Part shown: positions 12,336 through 26,700 of the stretch, piece after piece
Layout: each line of letters starts with the position of its first letter
How positions within the stretch are numbered: the first letter of the stretch is position 1
Assembly: GCA_014526335.1 (NCBI GenBank)
Contig: JACTAT010000016.1
Coordinates: 1,344,770 to 1,408,769 of the forward strand
DNA length: 64,000 bases
Source: Chrysaora quinquecirrha
Lineage: Eukaryota; Cnidaria; Scyphozoa; Semaeostomeae; Pelagiidae
Reading direction: 5' to 3'
Program-made: the position numbers and the translations under genes
The notes under the pieces: model-generated
What the model was told of the DNA's origin: nothing
Databases searched by the model: none
The model's input: the letters and a program-made list of their open reading frames with translations, nothing else

Positions 12336-15300
12336 GAATTAAATTACTAAGTAACTAAGTAACTAACTAACTAACTAACTAACCAACTAACTAACTAACC
12401 AACTAACCAATCAACTAATTTTCTAACTAACTAACTAACTAACTAGCTAACTAAGTCACTCAATTGCAAAATAACTCACTAAACAATTAACCAACAAACT
12501 AATTAACTAACTAACTAACTGACTAAGTAGCTAACGAACTAAAAAATCAACCAACTAACTTAGTCACTAACTAAGTAGCAATCTTTGTGGGTAACTAACT
12601 AACTAAACACGTACTGTACTAAGGGTTCATATTCAACCCATATTCAGTTTTATATCCAACCGCATAACTTCATTGTTTCGGCCCAGATTTCTGATGTACC
12701 ATCTTGCAGTGTGTCAGACGTAAACATTTCTAATTTGCTATCTTTTGGTCTTAGAAATCGACATGGAAGTCACCGAAGGGGATGGCAAAGAGTCAGCAAA
12801 AATAGATGATACGTATGATTGTGTTATTTGTGGCCAGACATCCTCATCCACTACTGACAGGCCGATCGGTGTATCTGTTCTAATGCAACCAACTACTGGT
12901 AGGGCCTAGTTCTTTTATTTTATCAATAATGTAGCTGCATGCTATTTTGGAAAGCGCTAATTACAAAAATATCTTGTACAGTAGTTCTTAAATGAGTATG
13001 TAGTAGAAAACTGTAGACTCATTACATAAGACCCACTCTTCGTAAAAACAGCAACGGCAGTCTTTAGCAACAGCAACAACTATTTACTTAAAAAATTGAA
13101 TTGGATGGCCTAAATGCTCAGAGTGGTAGTTCTGAGCGACCTGTCGAAATAAGATTGGACTAAGGAGCGAAAACTACGACTCATGGTATAAGTCTAAGGA
13201 AACTGTATGAAGAAAATTAAGTAAGATATGTGACACGTTGTATACGACGTCGTATTGACGTCCTATAGAATCTTTCCCTTTATTCCATTTTTACTTCATC
13301 TTTAAAGCCAGACTAATGCCGACCTGCGATGCAATAGAGCTAATGCCAACTTGTTGTGACTGCTATCTTAAGTTGACATGTCAGCAACCAGTCAGAACTT
13401 ATAGGGTACAATTGACGCGGTCAAAGAGCGCTCACATAGACTGGAACTGACGCTACCAGATGCCACTAATCGCAGACTTAGAACATGCCCAACTTTCTGT
13501 AGCTGCTAGCCGACTAGCTGCAGTTAAGAAAGGAACATTTGCCAACTAGCTACCAGACCGCTGCTGTGGACAAGTCAGTTGCGATGAATTAGTTTCAAAA
13601 AATCTCCGATTAATCTTCGGCTATTAGTTTTGACTGTGCGCAATGTCGACATTTGCCTTGCTTAAAAATTCATCATCATTTTCATTTTCTACCTATTGCA
13701 CCAACATGTCTATTTTACACCGTATTCTTCAAGTCTTTAGCTGTGTGCATTATCTGTGAGCGATCACATTTCCTACTGCACTTTTCAGCATGCTCTATTC
13801 AAATCTGCATCCGTCAGCTTATATGCACTTCGTGCTACGTTTACCCGATTGTTCGTATTCATACTGTATTCGTCAGCGTGTTGATTTCATCTGTATTCGT
13901 CAGCATGTTCATCTCGTACTGTATATGTCTCTATGTTAGTTTTCGTCAGCATGTTCATTTCATACTGTATTCATATTAAGCATGTCAATTTCATATTGTA
14001 TTCGTCAGCCTGTTCATTTCAAAACAAACTTTGCAGGATGTAAATTTCATACCGTATTTGTTAGCTTGTATATATAGCTGCGAAGATGATTTTTAACTAG
14101 ATTTTACCCATGACACATCTTCTTTGCAGTTTTAGGCGACAGGCGTAAAGAGGAAGATTATCATGAGCTGCCAGACAATTTTCGAGAACCTGGTTATTCA
14201 ACATGTGGTGTTTTATTAGAGAAAAGAATGTTGGCAGTCATCCAGTCATTCGATAAGGTATTGCTTAGATTCATTTACTGTTTTTATTGTTTTTTTTTGG
14301 CTGAATGACTGTACAGTATAGTGGTTGAATGATTGAGCAATAGACGGATGGCCCGGTATACACATTGGTCGGTCGCTTTTTATGTTAGATAGGATTTATG
14401 TTTACACGACTCTAATGCAATGCGGTGCCCTACCAATCGTTTTTGTGAACCGAATTCACTGGTCTTCCTCGATTAAGCGCCCGGGTGCTTATTTAAAATC
14501 CGTCTCAAAGAGGAGCAGTTATTCGAAAATCCATGAATAAACCATCGTTGTGATAAAAGTAAGTTTTGCAGCAACTGGTGAAATATGTCTCTGATTCGTC
14601 CAATAAAGAGCTTGCACATACACGACAAAAGGAGTGTCTTGGACCAGCCTGATAGGCAGCTTATTCAAACGGGGATGCTTATTCAAGGGAGGGTGCTTAT
14701 TCGAGGAAATATGGTGTTATACATTAGAGGGTTGTGTTCTTTTGATTACTTTTGGGGATTTATCCGTCTAATATGTCTACTCGTCTAATCTGTTGCTAAT
14801 TTGTTATGCACCTCCAAAATAGTTGTCTTGAACCACCATTTCTCTCTTTGTCTTCCATTATCCGTGAATTTGAAGTAAATTTCGCTGCAGTACCTCTCCT
14901 GAAGCGACTAATACAGGTCGTTACACGCGGAGAAGATTCCCTTAGACAAAATGTCCGCCATCTTACAGAAAATGTAGCGCCGACCCAGACCTCTTTGAAA
15001 AGGTCTGTTGCTGATGTGTTGTTGTTTTATATGTTGTTGTTGATGTTTGTGAACAGTTGGATAAAAGCAATGTCTAGGTTTCTGTATCTGACGAATGGTA
15101 AATGAATTTGGCTTTCAAATAAAGTAGGCCTGATTAATTAGACTTAGTACTCGAGTCCCAGCTATTGCAACTACCACCTTTAGGTTTTGTTGCTGTCAGA
15201 TTGCTGCCTAAGCTGGTGGCGAATTGACATGATTGTTTGTCTAAACTGTATGAGGGGATCATGAGACTCGTTCGTGTAATAAGTCTACTGAGGAACTTAT

Positions 15301-17708
15301 TCTGAGGAAATGCTGATTTGAAATGGTGAAGTTAAAGGTAAAGTAGTGTATTTAGCGCCAGTCCCTAGGATCTCAGTAATAGGTTAACTAATCGAGACCT
15401 CGACCCTGGCTGTGACGCTACCGTAGCGGCTCGAACCCCGACCTTGCTGAGCTTCTGACACCACAAGCCAACTGGATTAGGCAACGACGGCACCTTCAAA
15501 TGATTTCTTTTTTCCTTTAGGTTCCGGCAGGACGGGCACTGGAAGTTGGCTTAGACTGTGGCGTTCACGTTCAGACATGTGGTCATTACATTCACATTGA
15601 CTGTCATCAATCGTACTTGAAATCATTACAAGTAAGTTATATGTGATATCATTATTTGCTTCTTCGCTATTTGGTCGATTCCTATTCAATTCAATTCAAT
15701 TCATTTTTATTTCAAGAAGAACCGTTGGGTATAGTAATTTTGAACGTTTTCTTAAGGACCCAAGAAAAAGCATAGCTCACCTGGTCTATCTGGCTTGGGC
15801 CACACAAAGAACTAAAAAATCTTATAATCCAACAAAATATTCAATTGAAGAAATAGTTACTTTAAGATATAAGTGAGACATGCACATGACATTTACTGAC
15901 ATAATTTTTTGATGCCATTGTCAAATAGAGTAGAATTAAGGATGAAAAATCAGTTACGAGATATTTCATAAAATCAATGTTAGAATCCTAAATTTTATTA
16001 CATTATTTTGTGAAAATTGTGTTTCTAAAATGCTGAGGTTCATATTTATATTAAAAGGAACAAGGCAAAGCGGCATGATGATGATCCTTGTTGCTTTTCT
16101 GGGCCGTTTTGCCTTGTTTCTTTTAATATATATTTTAAGCAAGAATTCCTTGGAGTTCCGGCACGCAGCTCTGGTAAGGTGTTTTTTCCTTTTTTACGCC
16201 CTTCATGGCCTATGGATTCACTTTTGTCTTTCTAGGAAGAGCAATCTCGAAACTTCGAATATGATCAGCCAATATTTGACATAAATAAAGGCTTCTTCAC
16301 GTGCCCATTATGTCGACAGCCATGTAATGGTGTTCTTCCAATTTTGCCAGATTTTATACGAAAACGAGATTCGAAGCTGGTAAGCATTCTTTCTATAAAT
16401 AGCAGTTACTGTGACACTTTACTTTTCCATTTTGGGCAGAGTGCAGGTAGAAATTTCTTCGGACAGGGGTCATCAGTAGGCCGCCTCTTTTCAGTCGGGG
16501 TCTTTTTCAAAAGAATGACATATCAAACCTGTGTCCTGCGGAGTCTGCAAGAAAGTCTGAGGATGCTACCAGCTCTCCGCTGCATCTGCATCTGCACTTC
16601 AATGTCAAATCCATCGTTGTACCGTCCGAAGACAGGCGACAGGAATAAATCTTTCTGAAATCCTTTATTATTTTGCCTGGCGTAGATTTTGACAGAGTCC
16701 AGAAATACTGGTGGTTCCACGGCTGCGAGCCGAAGGAAGTCTTTGCTTAGTATTATTGAATTTGAGGAAGATTTAGTAATTTTTATAAGAAAATCAGTTT
16801 AGAAAGACTTTTTAAGCTAGTAGTGGCTGAGTGTCAAATAAAGGGTTTTGGTGCTACTACATTTTAAATCCAAATATATAAAGGTTGTAATTGTGGTAGA
16901 GAATTCAAGGTTACTGAGAGTTTGTATGGGAGTTAACGGGAATGGCTGAAGTTTTATAGTTTTTAAAGATGATAGACTTATTCTATTTTGCTCAGTTCAT
17001 CAGAACATTTTCTCAAGCCTTCGTGGCCAAAACTCTCGGTACGGAACTGTTTTTTTTTAATTTATATCGTTTTGACACAGATTTTTTTGTCCATTATAGA
17101 CCCAGAAAGAATTTACCCAAACAGTTAGTGACGTCACAAAGTTATTGCTGAAATACTCGGAAGCAGTAAGTACCTTCTTACTATCAATCGCTCTATACAA
17201 CGCTTAGGGCTTGTTTATACGTCTAACTAGATAAAAACAATTTAAGGCTGCTACAGTACAGGTATTGTCATTAACACTGCAGTTGGCTTGGGTAAATCTG
17301 CCGATGGCTCAACTCTGGCACCTTTCCTCCTTTTCTCCTCTATCGATAGCCCTTGTCAGGTCTCCCCTATTTGAAGAATTTTTGAGCGAATGTTTGCTTA
17401 CATCTTTTCTCATGCTTGCATCATTCTAGCATCAGCTTTCTTACTATCCCTTTTGTAATACTATTGCTAATGTCCGATACTATATTCCAGGGTTCTCTGA
17501 GTCTGCTTACGGCAAAAGCTTTGGAATTCACAGTTTTGACTGCGGCAGGTGCAACGTTTGTAACAATGCTTTCAAATGCCCTGAAAAATGAAGGACACCC
17601 ATCCACGACTTTATATTCAGACCGAACTATCAAAGAAAAATTCTTAATTTTGGTTTCAACATTCAGGTAATTCTGCCAGTTGTCTTTGTAAATGAATAAC
17701 ACTATCAC

Positions 17709-17793
<85 letters not shown>

Positions 17794-20700
17794 GTTACTA
17801 TTATCATCGTCATCGTCATAATCATCATAATCATCGTCATAATCGTCATAATCAGCTTCATCATCATCGATCATCATATCGCTAGTATTACACAGTTTTT
17901 TTGTTTCTTAACTTTTATTAATTGTTATTGCATTAGGATGACTAACTTTGCAGTTTTTACATGTCCTTCCTGTGGCAGAATCTGTCGAGCTCGTATTGGA
18001 CTGATAAGTCACCTGAAGACACATCGTTAAGAAGCTATGTTCAGCTCACGAATAAGCTGCGACGACGTATACTGTAATTACATATGACTAAGTAATCAAA
18101 ATTTTTCTGAAAATAACATTTTTCTCTTGAATCAGGAGTCATTTCTTCGTTTTTTTTTTTTCTATTTCAAGGTCTTGTCTTGAATTGGAATATATCGAAA
18201 TATGCAACGGAGGCAAACAACTGGGATCCAAAAGATCGTGCCTTTGTAAGTGTTTAAATTTTTTTCGCCTAAATTCATTGTTTTCAATTAATCGCTGTAG
18301 CTATCAACCTTAAGTTACGAATTGAAAAGTCAGTGCTTGATAGATTGAAGTGCCTGGAGATTTGTTTCAAGCCAACCTAGCAACGTCAATCAGAAACATT
18401 TTCCTGGTTGATAATGTCACAGACCCAATTAAATATTTTCTCTACTCTTCGCGCCTGAAACTTATTTCGCCGGTCTTGCCACCTTCCCAAACTTAAACCT
18501 GGATCAGCCCGTATAGGAACGACGGTATAATAGTATGAAGGCTGCAACTTTCTCAACCAAGGCTAAGATTATGAAGTGAAGTGAAGCTAGTTGTTATTGT
18601 GTTTTGAACTCCAATCAGCTCGCGGTATACAGCAGGAGGACCAATAGAATTATTTGAAGAGTCCAAGTCGAACTCTTTCTGTCTACACAGAACAGGCCTT
18701 TCCGTTTTGATGTGGACAGATTCCAAACCCCGAGTTCTTTTTCTTGCTTGGCTAAACATAGCAATGCTGTCGCAATGTGCGAAGGATGGCGGTACAACGC
18801 TTACCAAAGAGTGTTTGCAAGAATTCGCAACAATGAAACAATGATTTCACAAATGAATCCATGTCCAGCAGTGCAAAAGCTGCAGCAAAACTGATTATGA
18901 TCATGATTATCATGATTATCACAATAATCATGACCATGACGATGATGATGATGATGATGACCATGATTATCACAATGATAATGACCATGACGATGATGAT
19001 GATGATGATAACCATGATTATCACAATGATCATGACCATGACGATGATGATGATGAAGATAACCATGATTATCACAATGATCATGACCATGACGATGATG
19101 ATGATGAAGATCACCATGATTATCACAATGATCATAACCATGACGATGATGTTGATGTTGATGACCATGATTATCACAATGATCACAATGATCATGACCA
19201 TGACGATGATGATGATGAAGATAACCATGATTATCACAATGATCATGAGCATGACGATGATGATGATGATGATGACCATGATTATCACAATGATCATGAC
19301 CATGACAATAACGACAACGATAATGATAATAACATGCTGAATCTGACAGTGATGATGTCAATGATTATGATAATGATGATTTTGGTGGTGTTGCTGATCG
19401 TAATTTCGTTCACTCGAATCTCGCGAGCACTTTCACCTTCAATTCTGGACAGCAATGGGCCGTTCTCGATTCCCAAATTTGCATATATAGTTATAAGATT
19501 TTGTGTCATTTTCAAAAAAGAGAACGGAGAGAGCTTGTGGCGTAATAGAAATTCTGGCATAAACTTGCATCAACTCGATAAACAAAACAAAGAATCTATC
19601 TCCCGACCTAATTGCCAATGAGTAATCACCACTAATAGCTATTTTAACAGTTGATTGCCATTCGAAAACATGTTTATGTCGACTTTCACGTGCAGTCCAT
19701 GTAAATTACGCCCAGCCGTGATTTTCGCTCAATCATGATCAATGTATTAAAATAGTATTCAATAGTCATAACTATATCAGCCTGAAAAATTTTATTGAAA
19801 TTTGAGGACAGATCTCCAGTAAATCAATACTAATATAATCCATATGTATTCTTTTCATGGTACTCATTTGCTTTTATGCACCTGCGGACCGCGAAAGCAT
19901 ATAAAAGTAAACGAAACTACTGAAATTGAAGACTAAAAAATGAAAAACTTTATTGAAGGACATAAACGGATAGAGTTGTTACGATCAATGATTCGAGTAT
20001 GAAAACATGAAAATGAAAACCAAACGATCTTAAAAAATATTGAGAGTACCGTGAAACGGGGATCGAACTCCAGACCTCTAGTTTAAGAAAGCGGTGGTTT
20101 AGACCAGTTCGCCACAGTAGAAAATGGTGCTAATTGATGTTTATTGTAAATTAATTGCTTTTTGCTAATGATATCATTAATACCGACACTTACGGCGACT
20201 TCAAAGTTAATCTATTGTTACATTTTGGCAAAAAAAGAGCGTCTTAGGTATACTCTCTCTCTATATCTCTCTCTCTCTATACCTGTATCCGTGACATCGC
20301 ATCCCCACATAATGTGCTCATCCTTCGCACATAAAAAGTGTAAGCTTATTGGTGTTCAAAACACAATACAAGTTCATGTAACTTTTCTTAATGATCATTT
20401 CGATCCGCGCCTAGGTACAAACAAATAATAAAAACATATAAGATTATGATTAAAAGAACATAGATGGTACGTAGGAGCAGATTTCCTGCTTCTTATGAAA
20501 ATAGAACAGTTTACAACCAATCTAACTTCGCCGTTGCGTAAAATTTTTTTATCTACAAAACTCACCGCTGCAGCAAGAAAAAACCAAAAAGATTACCGAA
20601 TTATCGATTTTTTAATGATAATATTACAAGCGAACAATTTCGCAGCTTTCTTCTTTTGCGGACTCGATTTTTCAAGGATATCTTTCCGCTGCCTGGAGTG

Positions 20701-23700
20701 TGGATTATCGATAGAAGAATAATCTGGTTTTTAGGGGCTTAAGAACTCGTTTCACACATAAAAATTAGCATAATGATACAGCGGACATAACTTAGGCCTG
20801 TTTCGTACATCGATCCTATACTTATTCCATGAGTTGCAGTTTTAGCTCCTTATAATGATAGGTAGCTCAAAACTACCAGGCCACTCTGAGCATTAGGCCA
20901 TCCAATTCAATTTGATAAAGTAAATAGGTGTTGCTGTTGCAAAAGGCTGCCGTTGCGTTTGCAAAGAGTGGGACTTATGTAAGGAGTCTACATCGAGCCG
21001 TGACGTGCTGCAGCAACAATGATTTTTAGTTCGTCTGTGCTTTGACTTTGTACACCTCTGTTCCACAAGGCATTTTTCTAGTCGCGCCGTACCACACAAA
21101 TAAACATATTAATACATGAGCGTATTTTCACCCAACGCCTATTCACCCAACGAGGGCTTCTTTTGGGGCGAGATTTTGAATGAGATTTGCTAAATTTCGT
21201 AATTCTGTGCGCATCTAACAGAACGGTACAGCGTGGCGCGACTGGTTTTCGCTTCAGAGGCCGCTCTAGGTCGACCTGGACAAGACCATTGCCGTATGGT
21301 ATGACTCAATCGAACCGAGTTTGAAATTGGTTTCATACAGCCGCGCCGCGTCGAACCACCTGATCCCTGATATCAATCAAAATTTGTTCGGTACGGCGCT
21401 GCACGACACGACGTATGAAACAGGCCTGGGCTATTTGATAAGTTGGTTACTTTGTCCTTTAAAATTGGAGCTACCCCCCCCTCAGGGAAGTTCGTGCCTA
21501 TTTTAGATGACTGAGGCATTTAGTATTGCCAATTTAAATTTTGCACTTTCGATGGTCATATTTTCTTTTTCAATGTAAGTTGGCATTAGCATGGCTCATT
21601 CAATTACTTGATTTTCAGAAGATTTAAGAGTTTAACAATAGCAATAACGTATCATGTATTAAGGCATATAAGGCCATTTCATCTCAAGACCTATAGAAAG
21701 CGCTGCCTTTCTCATCTAAGTATCAAACGAATGTACAAAGTTTAACATGCAAACGCCAACAATTACTAACAAGGGATTGATCTTTTAAGATGGTATTTGT
21801 AGAATATATAATTGTGACAGTGCGACGAAAAGGCAACGCAGATCAGATGGTTTGAGAAGAGTTATTTTGTATGAAGATTAAAAGGAATCTCAGGTCATCT
21901 GACATGGTTTGTGGTGTAAGCAGGGCTGTGGAGAGGCAGAGCGGGCCTCGGGGTAATGTCATTTTACCGGGCCTTTGGGAGGTTTTAGGGGAAGCCTGTG
22001 CCCCCAACGGACCCCTTCTCATCGGTGCTTGGTTTTAAAGCAGGAAAATCAGTTCCCTAAAATAACAGAAAAAATTTGTTTGCCATAGACCCTCCATAAG
22101 GTTGGATGTTTCTTCGAAAATTCTCTAAACATGGGTAGCATTTTGCCCGAAAGTCCCTTTAATATGGGTACAAAATTAAAGCTTTAGGCCCAAACCAACC
22201 TTCGTTTTTTGGGTATTGGCTATGTTGGGTATGGGCCTAAAATAAAATCATTTACTCTTTGGTGCCTTATTGGGTGCCCAACTGTTCATTTCAATGTTCT
22301 GTACTATAGGTACCGTCATGTCAATGAACTATAGTAGCTAGATGATTTTCACTGTTAGCAAGGTGATTTTACCTTCTCAAGACCCACCACTGAAACGATG
22401 ATTGCTTTAGTTTCTTAAAGTAACCTAATCGAAGACAGAAAGAACATAGTGACAAGCAGGTTATAAATACATTGAAATGAAACGAGAAAGCTTGTATTAC
22501 AGAAATAAGCAAAATTGATTCGCTAAATTTAGAGAAATTCAGTAAGCGAAACATGCATATTTCATGAATGGTCAGACCTATCGCAAAAATGAGTTAGAGA
22601 TAACAAAATATTACTCTGTTCTTCATCGATTATAGATATCGGTCGGCCTTGAGCAGGCTAATCAAGTTGCGGTTGCCCTACAGTTTAACGAAGGATTGGA
22701 AATAAATTAAATTAGCGTTAAGGAATGGATAGAAAGCGAAGGCTTTTGCATGAAATAAATAAACCAGTATTTCAAAGGCACTTAACGTGATTGGATAAGT
22801 TAGATGCGTCTCATTCATTAAGAAATCGTTTCTTTATAGGCAAAGAAGTTAATTAAATGACATCTCAGTCAGCGCATTTCCTTGTGTTGATGACTCTACG
22901 AAATTTAAATGGTTACAAGAGGTCAGTGAATTGAATAGGCTATATCTGTGCGGATTGCTGTGCTTGATTTGATGGTAAGGCTTGTGGGGTCGAATTAGTA
23001 AGCTGGTCAGTGGATGTGATTCGGTGTAGTGTGCTCAAAGGGTTGGATATGGATGTCATTTCGCTTGGTGCATATGGTTTTTAGAGGCTGGCTGCCAGAT
23101 GTGGTGGAATTGGGCAATTGGTCCACGGCTTGTAGTAGCGAATAAAAAGTATTCTGTGGGTAAAGCCATGTGTTGTTAATATACACCTTGTCCACCCCTA
23201 AAAGAATGATACGGTCAAACAGTTGTTTAGGGCTGGCTGTTGGGTATATTCTCGGGCATTAACTACTGTGATGTGACGGCCTTTCTTTTCAGGGTTACTA
23301 TAAGTTCTCCAATTGGTCAGGCTACATTAAAGAATATCCTGGTTCACTCTCATAGCTTTAATCGCTTTAATCGCACTTGTTTTTGCCTCATACAGCCAAA
23401 CAGAGCTACTTAAAGGTGCCACCTTTTTCGCTAAATTTGCTTTAGATATTGTTTCCTAATCAACGCATACAATGTTTGCCCCCATAAAACATTGCAGTAA
23501 TAATCTACGTAGCCTACACCTTCTCTCCTTTCTCTATACGAAATTCCTTCTAAATAACATTTCATTCAGACAAGATTAAGATTCCTGACTTTTTTATAGC
23601 AGTACGAGACATCTTTAAGGCTCTTGTGCCCATAATACTGCGAAATCCTATAAATTCTGTCTTTTCTGTCTGTGTGCGGAGAGAAGGTTTTTAATAATAC

Positions 23701-26700
23701 AATTCAATGATTGTACCGTTCTTCTGTTAAAGACTCATGGTTTTATCATAATCAAAAATGTATTAATATTTAATTGTTATTCACTTTAAAATTGAGAACT
23801 GTTACGTAGATGTAGATGTCGAGACCAAAGATTATGCTCTAGTTGTAGTTTGAGTTTTCTTTCCAGTACCCGGCCATCTTCCTTTCTAATGCTATCTGGT
23901 GTTGCTAATTTTGAGGACTTATTCATTCAGCAGTCCTTTTTTTCAATATCAGCGCCAGGCCGACTTACATTCACTGACACTGAGGGTGGTCATTGACCAG
24001 AGAGTTGTTTACGTCCTCAGTGGTTCTTTGACGTTCTAATTAATTTCAGATGGTCCCGCCATTATTCTCTCCAATCAGCTAAGTCACTAAGCAATCGAAT
24101 GAGTTGCAGTTACACATGATCATCCGAGTCACAGGGAGTAAGGTTTTTCCTTTGAACCACAGTCCTATGACGCAAGTGCCAACCAACCCCAAGATGCTAA
24201 TCACTACACTACACTGCCCTTATGTGCAGAAGAGAGCCCAAGACTACAGCATACTGGTAGCCGATGCTTGATTCATTCCTTCTCATCCTTTGCAACAATC
24301 TTCAATATGATTGTCAACGAAAAGATAGGCGATATATGAGCTCTAAGTTAATCAAAAGTGTACCTAGGACTGAACCTTGTGGTACCCTGACTTAAGACTT
24401 AAGTACCATTGAAGTAAGCAAGCCAAAAGCATAGTAAATAAAGCAGCTTATTTGTCAGCATAGCTACCATGATCCATGCAGCCGAAACATGGACTCGTTG
24501 GTTTAATCAATAGTGTACACGCCCTTGCCTTAAGTTCTATAGAATTTAAGGAAATCTCTTGGAAATCCTTTTGTTTCAACAGGAAACTTGTGCGCCTCTT
24601 TGAAGAGCAAAGTGTGAAATGCCTGTATGCAAGGGGGTTCGAAGTCTTCAAAGGGCAGAAAGTCAGAAACGGTACGCTACTATCGCGGACGTTTTTCAGG
24701 GTATATGTAGGTCGAAACAGACAAGGAAAACAATCCTGGGACGGATCGATTCATCGAATACATATATATGCAGTAAAAAATGCATCAGATATGGGAGATA
24801 ATATTCATGAAGGCAGCTGTCCAAAGCAACCGAACTGAAAAACTCTGCAGGTTCAGGTGATTACTTTCAAATGATAAAAAAGCAGCATTCAAAGCCTGAA
24901 GTTTGATATGATCGTAAAATCAATAGCTTCGCGGTATGACACGACATATTTGAGATGGAGAATGCGAAAGCAAACAAGTCAATAGGCGTTCATTCAATGA
25001 AACGCATAATTTCTCTTTCTTTAAGTTGTTTATAGGAAAAAAACTGAGAAAACCTAGTTATGAGTATTTGCAGTCATAGCCAAGACTTTGTTATTGAACT
25101 ACACAGGCCTGCTTGGTTTATGTTGTTCGCCTTTTGTTAGCTATTCATTACAGTTAAATAAAACTTGTATTACGAAGCTAAGAAGCTTTTTGTACTTCTA
25201 GTGTGGCAAAGAGACGTTTTATAAATAATCATCTCGCTGTGCTTTTGTTCGAGGAGAAAATTTCCTAATGATGTTGATGTAGACTGAGAAGACAGATAAA
25301 GTCCTTTTCAAGTCAGTTTAAAGCTGCGATAGAACGCAAAATTCAAGCTGACTTCAAAGCGAAATTTAGGCCACACTGAGTTTGGTCCACAGTTTTCATG
25401 AGCTGACGTCATTTTGCATTTTCGCTCTTGTTTTGTTTGTGTGAAGCTGAAGATATTGCCTCGGTTTGTTCATAGAAGATAGACAGAAAGATACTGGACG
25501 AACTGGACATTACAGAGAGGAAAGCACACGAGTTGTAAACTAAAGGCAAGAGAAGCGAATAATAGAGAGCTGTTTCTATTACCGCCACCGAAGCAACATT
25601 TGATGAATACAGGTAATGACGCTAAACAGAACGATTGGATAATTAGCATTATAACAACGAGCACTGTGAGGTTGAAACACTGAATGTTGCATGGTGGAAA
25701 TCATTAGAAAACGCTCTGCTGGATTGTTCAATCGTTGGATTAACGAGCAGAGATTACGAGGAATTAGCCCTTTTCATACAGAATGTTAGTTGGATTATAA
25801 GAAGGATATTATTATTCAATCATAAATTGTTTGATGGTTTCACTTTTGGTAGATAAGTCCTCATCTGGTGGGTGCGAGGCACGTTTCAAGCAGGCTGTGG
25901 ATTAAAAGCCGTGGTTAGTTAATCAAATGTTGGAGAAATTGTTTTATTTGGATAAGAGAAGCGCCGTGGTGAAAGTTCAACGCAGAATCGTCGGGGAGAG
26001 CCAGGAGCCGGTGCTGATCTAGGATATATCGCTTGATAACAAAATATAAGTGGATTTTAACCAGACAGACATTCTTACCCTGGAAGAGAATTAAGTATAC
26101 GCAAGAAAACAAGGAACGTATTCTGTATTCTATATAACTCATAAACGAATTGCAAGGTTGCGAACAGTTGATATCTGAAGGATCCATCGAAGCAACAAGA
26201 CATTTTATCACAGAAGAAAGAAAAGGCAATTTATCGATAATTACAGCTTTATTCATCTCTTGACCGACACACATTGGCAATGGCAGACTCAGCTGTTTCT
26301 CGTATGAGAAATTTACAAATTTTTCTCTTCTGTTTGATTGATGCTATTTCGATTCTATTAAACGGTGGAATATTATTGTTACTGTTAACAAGCAAGAAAT
26401 GCAGGTTGTGTTCATCTAATAAATTCTTCATAAGCAACACTGGTTTTCAACTCGTAACTGCGCTAACAGCAGTTGTTTTTGCAGCAAGATTTCAAGAAAA
26501 CAAGGCCGCCGAGCTTCGAAAAGACACCGTAATCGTGCAAATTACATTTACGCTGCTCGGACTTGGTTTGACTCATTTTATGTTGACTATCGATAGAATT
26601 ATCACAGTTACGATGCGGGATCGATACTCGTTGGTTCTGAGTGCGAAACAGACGTGGTTTATGGTTGGGATTTCATGGGTCATACCAACTGCCGTCGCAA

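Larger units (their letters stand above)
12755..16379 (+). other. UBR3: UBR3 RING-domain exons (four exons)
   Basis: The catalytic RING is split over exons 12755-12898, 14130-14257, 15521-15631 and 16236-16379. The first gives YDCVICGQ, the Cys pair that opens the RING, followed by a serine/threonine stretch and [12 protein letters not shown]. The second is a linker ending in [14 protein letters not shown]. The third carries [20 protein letters not shown], with the Cys and His ligands. The fourth carries [15 protein letters not shown], the closing Cys pair. Order, spacing and residues follow the UBR3 RING of vertebrates, so zinc binding and E2 recruitment are probably retained. All four exons join in phase. 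The adjacent introns carry a SINE-like repeat (15328-15495) and a minisatellite (13830-14090), but no coding sequence. Confidence 0.88.

Noticed and set aside
11850..12600. Possible CRISPR-like or telomere-like array
   Set aside because: Simple AACT tetranucleotide repeat without spacers; not telomeric TTAGGG.
17421..17877. Poly-Met, poly-Asp and poly-Ile proteins
   Set aside because: Translations of the (ATC)n microsatellite; part of the DNA is the antisense of a UBR3 exon.
18752..19361. His-rich and Ile/Met-rich proteins on both strands
   Set aside because: By-products of the 51-bp minisatellite.
20048..20122. Functional tRNA gene on the minus strand
   Set aside because: A- and B-box-like motifs are present, but the anticodon loop is ten bases and the acceptor and T stems do not pair.
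24476..24838. 120-codon plus-strand frame
   Set aside because: No domain, no homology I recognise, and an opposite-strand frame of similar quality; left unassigned.
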